In this document: positions 33,257 to 43,717 of the stretch, one piece after another | How positions within the stretch are numbered: position 1 is the stretch's first letter | Layout: every line of letters starts with the position of its first letter | Assembly (NCBI GenBank): GCA_002633025.1 | Contig: NMRB01001752.1 | Location: 49,451 to 113,450 of the forward strand | Reading direction: 5' to 3' | DNA: 64,000 nt | DNA from: Notospermus geniculatus | Taxonomy: Eukaryota; Nemertea; Pilidiophora; Heteronemertea; Lineidae | Notes under the pieces: generated by a model | Database searches by the model: none | Seen by the model: only the letters and a program-made list of their open reading frames with translations | What the model was told of the DNA's origin: nothing | Translations under genes and position numbers: made by a program

Positions 33257-33745
33257 ATGCTCAACAATAGGATTGTACGAAAAGCCTATGCAGGTGCATC
33301 GGGCTATCTGTGCATTAGAGACACCTTTCGCCCCATTCTTTTCCGAGAGAGTTTAATTGACATGCCTGCAAAAAATCGAGATGCATGGTTGAAGAGTGCT
33401 GCAAACATGGCAAAGCTGTCCTTGTCCGAACTTCATGCACACGCCAAAAACCCAAATGCGACCTTCAGCCACAGCCACTGTTATGGTTTTAGTGAAAAGC
33501 TTAGAGACGTTAATTTGGCTCAACTGGTGATTGACGGCATTGCCAAGAAGGCAAAGGAACTCTGCGATACTGAGGGTGCAATTGCAAAAGCACCATCTCA
33601 TGATTCTTCAATCATTAAATTTGTGCCAGGTTTAGAACCAACCCGTAATTCAGAAATCACCCACATTCGTCGAGGTTTGGCGACAACACCCTCTGTACAT
33701 AGGCATACCTGTACAGTGGAAAAGGAAATGACACATTTCTTCTGA
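33257..33745 (+). CDS. Uncharacterised ORF, 162 codons, Helitron/helicase neighbourhood
   Basis: An uninterrupted frame from ATG 33257 to TGA 33743, without a recognisable domain. The composition is ordinary for a protein (mixed, with Lys and Ala) and contains DMPAKNRDAWLKSAANM. It sits between two helicase fragments of transposon origin, so it is more likely a leftover part of a transposon protein than a host gene. Expression and start are unsupported. Confidence 0.3.
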   Translation: MLNNRIVRKAYAGASGYLCIRDTFRPILFRESLIDMPAKNRDAWLKSAANMAKLSLSELHAHAKNPNATFSHSHCYGFSEKLRDVNLAQLVIDGIAKKAKELCDTEGAIAKAPSHDSSIIKFVPGLEPTRNSEITHIRRGLATTPSVHRHTCTVEKEMTHFF

Positions 33746-34228
33746 ATTTCTTCAGTCATCTTTTAAATACCAAGTAACGAGTACCAAGTACCAAATACCA
33801 CAAGACCAGCAACATACCCAAGGCCGGTACTCGTAGTGTACAGTACACTATAATAGGCCTATGAGCCAGATTCTTCACATCTTACACACTGAGATCACCC
33901 AGCATCACTTGATACTGCCATCACATGTTTACAAGTTTACAGGTTCATGGACATGGTCATTAGAGGCGCGCTTCAAAAAGAATCAAAGCCACATGGGCCA
34001 GGGAGACTCCACATTCCTTATGTGTATGGCAACGGAGGCCTGTAGGTGTATCACTAACAGAAAACAGCAACGCCACGCCTGTCAGTGCCATCTGTCCATG
34101 ATTACTGGAACCAAAAATTATTTTAGAAAGAAATCCAGGCGGTTCAATCCAATGATGCAAAATCCAGCGTCCAGGGTCCAGAGTCCAGACTCCAGCGTCC
34201 AGGTTATTACAACTACCTTCTACACCCA

Positions 34229-34840
34229 CCAACGACACCTACCTTGCAACTCAACGATATGGTGATAAAGAAACTACCAGGCCAGGAGCGGATCTATCTC
34301 AGTGCAGATAAAGCAATCTGTGATGTTGAAGAAGAAGCAGACAATATTATCCTCAAGAATTCCTCAATTCCATTACTCCCACAGGGATGCGCCTCATCGC
34401 CTAATAATGTTAAAAGAAGGTGCCATCATCATGTTGTTGCGAAATCTTGACATACAGAAAGGACTCTGCAATGCAACCAGACTATTCATTCACTGCCTCC
34501 ACAACAATGTTCTCGATGCAGAAATACTGACAGGAAACGATATCCATCAGGGTAAAGGAGTCCTCATACCACGGATAAAGTTAGCACCCTCAAATGCCAA
34601 CTTACCATTCACCTTGCAAAGAGTACAATTTCCAATGCGAGTGGCCTATTCTATGACCATTAACAAGTCACAGGGACAAACATTTCACAAACTAGGCATC
34701 TACCTTCTAGCTCCAGTTTTTTCTCATGGACAGTTGTACGTGGCCTTCTCACGAGCAAGAACTTTCAATAGCATTAATGTCAAAATTGAACCAACAGCCA
34801 ATCAAGGACAATACAGCACACCAAATGTTGTATACAAGGA
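34229..34840 (+). pseudogene. Helitron helicase C-terminus, frameshifted
   Basis: Two overlapping frames give the end of a Helitron helicase. The first (to about 34385) reads QERIYLSADKAICDVEEEAD. The second reads EGAIIMLLRNLDIQKGLCNA, SMTINKSQGQTF and HGQLYVAFSRART, the last motifs of the PIF1-like helicase (V and VI). A frameshift near 34385 joins them. The Rep nuclease half is absent from the window. Confidence 0.85.
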
Positions 34841-34879
34841 AATCCTACGAACTTCCACACCAACGCCATAACAGCAATG

Positions 34880-35656
34880 TCTGCACCCGTGCGGAGCACA
34901 GGTATCAGCTAGTCTACAACGAAGAGGATGTTGGGGACACCAAGGGCATCATTCGCGTCGATGAGAAAATTCACCTTAAAATTGGTGCATGCGTAATGCT
35001 TTTGCAAAATCTCACTAATACACATTTGTGAATGGTAAAATCGGTGTCGTCAAAGCACTTGGAGAGAAAGAGGCTGACGTGAAGTTTAAAGGGGTGGACA
35101 GCATCACCACCATCCACGGCGTGCACTTTTCGGACTACTGCCCCTTACTGAGACGAGAAGTAGGACACAGGATTCAGACTCCTCTAAGACTATATATGGA
35201 ATTACGGTCCATAAGGCCCAAGGCTTGACCATGGACAGAGCTGTTGTGGATTGTAGGTATATGAGAAATCCTGGCCAGCTGGCTGTTGCCATACAGAAAA
35301 AAAAATGGCTGAGGGTTCTTCACTTTAACGAGAAGGAAGTACACTGTACCACCAAGAAGACGGGGGCTTGTGCTGCGGCTCGAGGTTTTCAGAAGACAGT
35401 TCGGCGAATCGGCCTGTTGGCTGAAGTTTATGGAGAGGTCCACATCATGGATCGTGAGCGGGATCGTGGGTGGCAGTTCCCATCAGGGAAGACATATTTA
35501 CTGAACCCCCAGGTGGATGGAAGTGTGACATTACATACTACACGACGAACAGCAGCACCGGCAACATCAGCGGTGGTAGGCCTACAACTGGCTGCAGTGG
35601 AAACAGCATGTAAGCAGGTCATCCTCCATATCCATGTCCTCGACGGGACAAACTGA
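34880..35656 (+). pseudogene. PIF1-like helicase C-terminal fragment, second lineage
   Basis: It begins RAEHRYQLVYNEEDVGDTKG and continues IHLKIGACVMLLQNLTN, then after a frame change GITVHKAQGLTMDRAVVDC and GQLAVAI. The motifs and spacing match the helicase at 60094-61277, not the Helitron enzyme just upstream. It continues to about 35656 with an Arg/Lys-rich tail frame (MDRERDRGWQF). At least two frameshifts. It lacks the N-terminal ATPase half. Confidence 0.7.
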
Positions 35657-35659
35657 AGG

Positions 35660-38080
35660 GGACAGTAGGAGTATCGGCAGGGGCATAACAGGTGAGGACG
35701 CTTCATTGATTGCATGAGGTCGGACATCCACCCGTCCCACCAAGTCAATCACGTTCGGTTCCGAGGCCAAGGCCTAAGCCTACTGTAGGCTTTCCTCTAT
35801 ACAAGTTTATTTGATTGTTGGAAAGTGAGCACCACAATTATTGCATGCATGTCGGTTAAGCATTGTTTTGCTTTTCTGTACCCCCTTAAACTAACGACCT
35901 GTAATAAGAATATTACCTTGATATTAATAAAGATTTATAAACATCAGCTCATCGTTGTGGCAGCACTTTATATTCAGATATTCATGTACCAAATAAAGAC
36001 AGCCCTAGATACATGTATCTTCTGTTATTCAACATTAGAAAAGCTTGTTGCCAGTGGTGGAAAATCATAGGTATATTTGAATCAGTAAGGAGCATTTTAC
36101 AGAGTGTACATTTGCATTGCAAGTAATATATTGACTTTTTTCAGGTTTGACAAGAACTAAACCTGTGGACGTTCTGGGATTTGCATCTGCATTGGAGGAG
36201 GTACCAGTAATGGGCTGAGGCTGAATCATAGCCCAACTTTGATGTTTGATCATACACCAGAGTGCAAGTATCGTGGGAGCAGTACTGTGGCCCGACAATA
36301 ATTTTGAGGGCATGGCCCTATGCAGACAATGCTGATTTCATTAAGTGTACAGAGTGTTCTATTATTGACTCTCATTGTACTCTTGGTAACTGGACAGGTG
36401 CTTTGATGCTTTGCTTTGATGGTTTCTATTTCACTGTAAGTCTAATTAGCACCTGTCGTCCATTTATCATTTTTTTTTTGTTATTTCATGTATTGGATTT
36501 CAGACAAAACCTGCTAACATTTTAATACACTAGTTGGCTGAAGTAAGAGAGTAAATATGTATGAGAGACCATAGGATGATCAATGAACGGTGTTCATATT
36601 TGATAATATTTTACTTCAGATAAGATGCACAAACTTCTGCAGACGCATGGAACTGTTCCAAAACCATTTCGAGCAAAGGTTGTTGGGCTCTTACTGCTCA
36701 GAAAAGAAGCAGTTCTTTAATGCATCCAATCAAAACGTTGATGTGGCACATCGCTCTAGAGGATCAAAAATCACTCAGCACGTCTCAACATCTACGACGA
36801 AACTCACTAAAGTACCTTACCAAAGGGAAAACTGTCTTACTCAGGAACGTCATATCAAGGGGAACACATTTTACCACCAACAGTACTACTATGATCAGTG
36901 CGTTTCATCACCACGCTTTGGCGCTGCTTCATCAGTGTGTCGATGCACCATTAAAGCACGATCCTCCTTTAAATAGTGACTCTCACGCACTGATGGTAGG
37001 GCGTAAAAATGTGGTGATCCAATGCACCCAGACGTTTATAGTTATTAAGGGTTTATATATTGGTTTTATTGTTGTACTACTTTCTGAAATGTGTATTGGT
37101 CAGTACGCTCTCGAGAAGTAAAGGACCAGTCACACCAGAAACGTGCGTCGACCGTCACGGCAGCTGCGGCCAATAACTGGAGTTAACTACAGCGACGCCC
37201 AAAAACTACTGGAGTTCTCAATAGCGGCTGCCACACAGCATTTTCTTTGAAGCACGTCTTTGGCAGATTTGGTGTGGCCTTTGAACATGTTGAATGTTAA
37301 TACATTGAAGTTATTTTCTTGGCAGCGAACAAATTTTGCATCTTTGGTTTGGTGTGACCACAGTAAACACCACTGAACTGCTGAAACTTGGGAACAACTC
37401 TGGGTATAGAGGTTCTTCACGTGACGTCACAGCTCCAAATATCCGCCATATTGGCCGTCAAATGACGCAACGTCACAGCACCAACACAGCGTTTTTGACG
37501 TGGTTTGTACGTTGTCGGCATTCATCGGACCTCTTCTGCACTGTTTACAGCAAGCCGTATGGATGATTCGCTTTGTTTTCAACACGGTTTTCACACCAGA
37601 CCAACTACTTATGCTCAGAAACTGTGAGAGGCAAAGGGATTTGTTGAGTTGTATGCTCCCTGTGGTCTGTACGTGCCGCTAAACTTTTGAACCGAGAACA
37701 AGATGGCAGCATCCTGGCTTCATTTTGACGGCCAGTATGGCGGCCGTGTGACGTCAGTGAAGAACCTCTATAGAATCCGGCCGACATACCTTGATCATGC
37801 ATGTAAATTTTTGGCATTTTCGTGGACCTAAAATGAGCACATACTCCATGGAACATTTCATTTTGGATACTCTGGATGTGACACTGTACGTTCCTTTGTT
37901 GGGCGATGCAAAACAGGACCAATGGACAAAATGCGATCAAACAGTAAATTTCGAGCTGCGTTTTCCAACCTTGGAAGTGCATGGGAGATATCAGAGGAAT
38001 TGTTTGATACCTTCACGTTGCTGAGGATGGAGCGAAAGAGAACACCTATGCTGCCGCTGCCATGAAGCGGTAAAGAGCAA
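35660..38080. other. Non-coding or decayed spacer
   Basis: No gene is supported. A short inverted pair surrounds 37400-37770 (TCTATA..GTTCTTCACGTGACGTC and complement GACGTCAGTGAAGAAC with CCGCCATATTGGCCGTCA), so 37410-37775 is probably a ~365-bp MITE. The open frames at 36.6-37.1 kb have no domain-like content. Confidence 0.45.
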
Positions 38081-39730
38081 AGCTTAAGGGCGATTCCATG
38101 AGGTGTCGTACGGGACATTTGGAGTAGTTTTTCTCCTGTCCCACCCAGATCTTTTGAGAAAGTTGGGATTAAATGTATTGCAGGGATGTAGAAATAGGAG
38201 AGGTACACAGGGACACCAACACTTGGAATGTTAATTGTTTGACTGATCAGTAATTAAAAGAAATGTTCGGTGTCGTACGGGACATCAAAGTGGACAGCAG
38301 TTTTGACCTTGCATTATATATCTGAAAAAGTCTGTGAACTGGTTATAGCAACTGACTTCAAATGAACCATATAATATCACATAGTAGATCCTCTAGCTAA
38401 CTGACATTCACTTTCCCTTTTCTTGCTTCTGGTTGTGTAGCTAAGCTAAAAAATGTGTGGTGTCGTACGGGACAAGCAAAAAAGTGTCGTACGGGACACA
38501 TTTGTCCAGCGCACTAAGGCAGCAATAATATGGGTTCCCAGTAGAAGCAAAGCTTAATATGAGGTGGAATATTTGTACAGGTGAAGTGAACTTTATTTTA
38601 AACTTAAAACAACAGCAAAACATTATGTAAATTCTTGAAACAGCAGCAATAATGAACACCACAACAGCAGAATGCATTTAAAGTTAAAAAGTATGTTTTC
38701 TCCCAAGACCAAACTCTGAAATTCAAATCTGATGCATAATGTAGAATGTTACACAACAACACACAATATGCTGCTAATAAAATATCCGAGATCTGTTGAA
38801 AGTTATTTTCAACAAAAAAATAGTAGGGGACAATGGTGTCGTACGGGACAAAAGTGTCGTACGGGACAGCTAATTATCTGCTTTCTGATCATAACCAAGA
38901 CAGCAAATTCAACAAATTATGGATAATATTGTTGCTCATGACTAACACTCAGAGAATATTAATTATCACTGTTGTACATCATACTGAACAAATGCTACAG
39001 ACATAAATAGTAGTTTTTGGTGTCGTACGGGACACTGTGACTTCGCAAATTTCAATCCAAATTATTGAAATGTGGAAAAGGCCCAAACTTAATCTATGGC
39101 TGGTGGCAATACAATCTTACTATCCACTATCTATTCAGGGTAAATGACAGTTGCTGTAACAGTAAACCAGTGGAGACAGCCTGGGTAAAAGATTAGTGAG
39201 AATTCACAGAATTTGACTTAAATTAGGTACCCCGACATGTAAAGGGTTAAAAAATTGATATACAAGACTTTTTGATCATAAATCTTTTAATTCCTGAAAG
39301 AAGGGAATATCAACTTATGAAAATGACCAATACAACTTGAATTGGGGCATTCTGAACTTTTGCTTATTTTGTCCACCTTTTCATGGAATCGCCCTTAAAG
39401 AAGATCCTGCAGCCTGGGCTGCATATAAAGCAAGGGAAAGAGAGAGACATAGAATCAGGAGACTTAATCGAACAGAACTGCAAATTGCCCGTGAGCGGGA
39501 AAATGGGGCATTTCGCCAGAAGAAATATGCTGCGTAAATTAAGGGGGAAGTAGAGCTGGGAAATAATCAGAAGAAAAAGAAGGTTTCGACAAGATCAGGA
39601 AAGAAATCACAGCAGGAATATGGAGGGCTGCAAAACAGCATTGCCGTGTTAACAAATCAGCACAGAAGAGGAGACGAGAACAAGAGGGCCATGGGCCTGG
39701 ACGCTTAGCTGACATGTTTATGATGTATGG
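38020..39730 (+). pseudogene. Old Arg/Lys-rich ORF split by a 1.3-kb element
   Basis: Coding-like sequence to 38086 (ENTYAAAAMKR, TAA, RAKL) continues in frame at 39396 once the inserted element and one TA are removed: KEDPAAWAAYKARERERHR, RIRRLNRTELQIARERENG. The TAA between KR and RAKL may have been a tyrosine codon (KRYRAKLK-type proteins are common near animal transposons). A second stop is at 39535. The product is unknown; a basic DNA-binding segment is likely. Confidence 0.5.
38087..39395. mobile_element. 1309-bp TA element with seven GTGTCGTACGGGACA motifs
   Basis: The ends are AGGGCGATTCCATGAGGTG and, in complement, AGGGCGATTCCATGAAAAGG, flanked by TA (38085-38086 and 39396-39397). 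The 15-mer GTGTCGTACGGGACA, itself containing the palindrome TCGTACGA-like core, occurs near 38104, 38270, 38460, 38484, 38836, 38852 and 39020, always in the same orientation. The rest is A/T-rich and non-coding. Confidence 0.85.
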
Positions 39731-39900
39731 AAGAAACTGTTCGACTGATGCATGATGAGGTAGGTCAATGGAAGTAGGTCAGTTCAAACCTACACTTCAT
39801 TAGCTTTAGTTTGATACCAAACATGACTACCTTGGCTCCACTGGTCTTTAAGTAGGTCGCTAGGTCATGGAAGTAGGTCAGTTCAAACATACATTCCATC
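39690..39900 (+). repeat. ACAAGAGGGCCATGGGCC repeat with short tandem
   Basis: AACAAGAGGGCCATGGGCCT, seen widely in marine invertebrate DNA, is followed by two copies of TGGAAGTAGGTCAGTTCAAA about 110 bases apart. A relative, GACAAGAGGCCCATGGGCCT, is at 46689. Shorter forms with a TCAGCTGAGCGCATCGCCC arm are at 42580 and 51822. Confidence 0.55.
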
Positions 39901-39901
39901 A

Positions 39902-40250
39902 GATTTAGAACTGTCACGTGACTTACAACTCAAAGCCGATCTCACGTTGGACCAAGCCGTTCAACTTTCATGGGAAAGCGAAATGGTAAATAGCCAGGTT
40001 GACAAGCTAAACAGGCCTGGCGACCAAGCCGTGAATGCTGGCCACTCTCGTCAGAAACCGAGCAAGATCGTCCCAAGGGAGCTAGACCCAAAAACCCGCA
40101 GAAAAATCGGGGTCACCAACAAAATTAGTCGAATCAATGCAATGAAAAATGTGGTCCGTGTGCAGGTACTCATGGTCCCACACAAAGTTGTCCCGCTAGG
40201 GGCGCTACGTTCAGTTGTCAAGGAAGGTTCCAAATGGTGGAACGTCCAAC
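39902..40250 (+). pseudogene. Ty3/gypsy-type Gag fragment
   Basis: A frame from 39902 reads LSRDLQLKADLTLDQAVQLS, the conserved end of a gypsy-class capsid domain. After a frame change a nucleocapsid-like zinc knuckle follows near 40146 (CGPC..GTH..C, then PARGATFSC). The protease and polymerase are absent. It is an old LTR-retrotransposon relic. Confidence 0.7.
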
Positions 40251-40649
40251 TGAAAATCGTCGTCCAGTCACGAAGCAGGCTGACTTAAAGCTCAAAAGTG
40301 TTGGAGGCACCCTGAAGTGCTGTGGGATGTTTTCAACAACCTCGTTTCTCGATGACCAGCGTCATCAGCTCAAGAGGTATGTCACTGCTGGCCCTAGCAG
40401 CTGCAACATTCTGTCACGACAGGTCGGAGAAGCTTTACCAGTTGCTTGGAATACTTGCTGGTGCAGATGAGGGCAAGTCTGCAATACATGAAGACAAGGT
40501 TGTACTAGGACAGTTGATGCGTGTCCGTGAGCATCCTGAGATCTCTCTGGACTCTGCAGGCTTTCAAGGACGCACAGATCTCTTTCCATTCTCAGATGTC
40601 TGTTGAAAGCACTCTAGACTTGAAGCTGCTGTTAAACCTACCATTTCAT

Positions 40650-42060
40650 TGCTTTAGATTTTTGCGGGCTTTCTTAAGCTACCTGCAGTATTATCATTAT
40701 CATATTTTTTGTTCTATTTGTCAAGTCATAATTCTCATTCATAATGCATAACTGTGTTTTCAGGTCTTAATTTCAGTTTTACTAACAAAATATATTATTC
40801 TTCTAGGTCTCCTGTTAAATTATCCAATGTCACCACTTCCGAGAATCGAAATGACTCATCCCTATCCGACGTCAAACTCACAAACAAATCATCTGTCCAG
40901 AGGTACAGTCTTGTTCGTATTAATATCAACACCTATTATCTCAAATATCTCATAAACCACCAAACCAATTTGAATGCGGTTTTCTGCATAAGGTCAGAAA
41001 TCTTGTTGACTACAACTGGGCATCATTGTTTTTGCACAAGATTCACTTCTTCATTGCGTAATTTGTCATTGAAAAAAGGTCCAAAAAAAANACTTCAAAT
41101 AAAACACTGGTTTTCTCTTGCTTGTTGGTACCTTACATCATAAATCAATGAGTCTTCTCGCGAGGGACAGGCCGGGGAACAATGTTCACAGATTTAAATA
41201 GATCGAGTAAGCTGCCACGCCATACAGAACAGACAGAAAGCCACGTGCTATGATAAAAGTCACGAAAATGAATGGTGACGTCAGCGGTGTTGCCGCCTGG
41301 TGCTGAGTCATTGTGTGATCAGTGTATTGTGTGGAGAGATGAACGCGATCATCAACAGAAAGTCAGGCGGCTGTGCGCTATCATTTGGCTATAATACTAA
41401 GACGGAAACATCTTCCCGCCGCCGGGGTTGGGCGTTTCAGCAATACGGCCAGGAGCGGGATGCTGATGCGTATTTCGACGATCATATAATAATTTTAGAG
41501 CGTATTTGACTTCTTTGAATTGCAAGGCAATGCGTATTTGACGAACACTGCTATTCCTTTCGTGCGTAAATTGAGATTTCAGTGCGTAAAATACGTCCAT
41601 ACGCACGCTATTGAAAGCCCTGTACACAAGGTGCGCTTGGCTGAGCGTCCAAGATTATACACGCTATTACACTGCAGGTGATTGCGTAAGTGTAGTCAGA
41701 GGTGAGGGCGCCGTGGTTAATCGCTGCGGTAATCCTTTTTCTCGTAATCGGTATACTATTAGGTCGTGGTTGGTCTTTGCTAGCACACGGGACTGAAGTG
41801 AACATTTGCTTTTTCGTTTGGTGTGATCAAAGTCGTGAAGCTGGGAGTAAGCGGGAAAGGTAAGGTCCATAAAAGTGCATATTCCTGGCATCCCTTTAAT
41901 TTTGTCACTGTTCTATGAAATGACTCCTTATTAATGGGGTTAATAACACCAGAGGTCGTTTTTAGGGGCATTTGTGAGGGTTTGCCACTCGTGGGCAGGG
42001 GCCACACGGGTTGGGGCGGACATGCCCAATGGTTTGGTGACGATTTAAGTGTCGTGTTCT
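40650..42060. other. Non-coding spacer
   Basis: Only short frames without recognisable content. One undetermined base at 41091. CG-rich stretches appear at 41380-41470 and 41670-41720, ahead of the exon at 42068. Confidence 0.4.
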
Positions 42061-42067
42061 GTTGCAG

Positions 42068-42382
42068 ATGGTGTTGCCCACGACCCTAAACAGGAAACAC
42101 TCCCTGGTAGGGAGCAATTTGCTCCCTTTGCTATCAGCCTTCAAGGCTATGGTCGAGCCCCCGAAGGAGTACGCCAGATTGGCGTCCGATACAAGGCTGG
42201 AGGATGTCCCGGCTTCAGAGTTAGCTGATGCGTTTCTTCAGTTAACCGGAACTAAGCATGATGAGATGCTTACATTGGCAGAAAGAGAAAATAGCATGCT
42301 AAACTTGCGTATCCTGGTGCACCTAGCAATATTGCGGGCGAACGAGTTTGGCCAGCCAAAGGGACAGGATCTGTTACCTCGG
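42068..42382 (+). CDS. Unidentified internal exon, 105 codons
   Basis: A frame of 105 codons with a strong acceptor (TTCTGTTGCAG, ending 42067) and a good donor (GTAAGC from 42383), phase 0 at both ends. It starts MVLPTTLNRKHSLVGSN and includes DVPASELADAFLQLTGTKHD and ERENSMLNLRILVHLAILRA, predicted mostly helical. I do not recognise the family. Neighbouring exons were not found in the window. It could be a host gene or a retroelement Gag-like segment. Confidence 0.5.
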
Positions 42383-42399
42383 GTAAGCGTTGCTTTGCG

Positions 42400-43715
42400 G
42401 GTGCGCGTGATATATTTGCTCCAACCGTAGGCGGGCCATATGGTTGATGGGGGGCATAACGTAGTTTGGTCAGGCGGGGTGGTTACGGTTGTCGCTACAC
42501 GCCGGCGTTACGGCTTTAGNCATGGATGGGGCATTCTGTTCCATAACTGGAGAACTGCTTCATCAATCAAATTCACATGTCAGCTGAGCGCATCGCCCTT
42601 GGGCGACTTGTTCTATGTGTAGCAACACTCACAACCCCTAATTGGTAACTTTGATCATTCAGATCGATAGATTTGAACAGTCTTGTCGAGCATGACCGAA
42701 GAAGTAGATCCCGGAGCAATATGGCGCTGTCCGATATACATCAGCGATACGATGCTGGTACGAATCGTTCTCTGACGTTCAGATTGACGATCACGGGGCG
42801 CTACTGGTGCTGCCACCTTCACGAAGGAATAAAACTAGTTTGCCGACCACTGTTTGTAAACAAACTGGTTTGTTTACAACTTGGACGTCGAACTCCTTTA
42901 AAACTAGAAATCGGCTCATGAGTCAACTTGAATACAGATTGAAGACCTTGGTTGCAAGTATACAATCACCAAATGTGGTTTTGTCATGAAATCTCCAATC
43001 TTTTCAATAAAACAATGAACAAATTCTTTGAATTTCGAAAAGATGTGAAGAAGAAATGTCCCTTTCGTCATATACAAAAGATACTAATCATGCTAATGGT
43101 CTGATAGTTACAAGGCACCCGATAATGTGATAAATATAATGTACAGACAAACTGTAATAAAACAGTCCCGAGTTTCAATCCGTACCACATTGGACTTGTA
43201 TAGGCCTACTCGTGGCAGACTGTGTTTGCAGTTGGGTTTGTAACATGCGTAGGCCTATGTATTCATTATATCATACGCCTAATGAGATGAGAGCAATAAA
43301 AATGTTTCGCAATTCGTGTCAATTTAAACGACAGGAAAAAATATACCAATTTACTCGACTAACATGATCGATACTTAATGTTTGCCTAAGGTGTATTTTC
43401 CTCTGACGGAGACTTAGTTTGTCATAACGGTTTCCTGTATTTTGCCTTGGTTAACTCGGGATGGACAAACTGTATTGAACGGATGAGCTACAGGATCGAT
43501 TTTCATGTATATAAGAAGAGAACATTTTGTGGTATGTGATAGGCCTATTACGTGTAGATCTAGGAAAACCATGGCGCAGCTCGCATTGTAGGCCTACAGT
43601 TACGTTGCCACATTTCCAGAGTCGGGGAAAATGGAAATCAATGACCTGCTACCTCACCATTGCCATTTGTTGCACAGTTCATTGGCAAACGAAGCAGAGG
43701 TGCAGGAACGACAAA
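42400..43715. other. Non-coding spacer
   Basis: No supported gene. The block around 42540-42690 (TAGATTTGAACAGTCTTG and a TCAGCTGAGCGCATCGCCC arm) has a relative at 50930-51010. One undetermined base at 42520. Confidence 0.4.
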
Positions 43716-43717
43716 TG

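Noticed and set aside
36590-37121. Overlapping ORFs of ~130 codons at 36.6-37.1 kb
   Set aside because: No domain-like composition, no splice signals, and several frames are open at once, as expected in decayed A/T-rich DNA.
38104-39035. CRISPR-like array from the 15-bp motif
   Set aside because: Spacing ranges from about 16 to 350 bases and the motif is inside a TA-flanked transposon; no cas-like genes and a eukaryotic setting.
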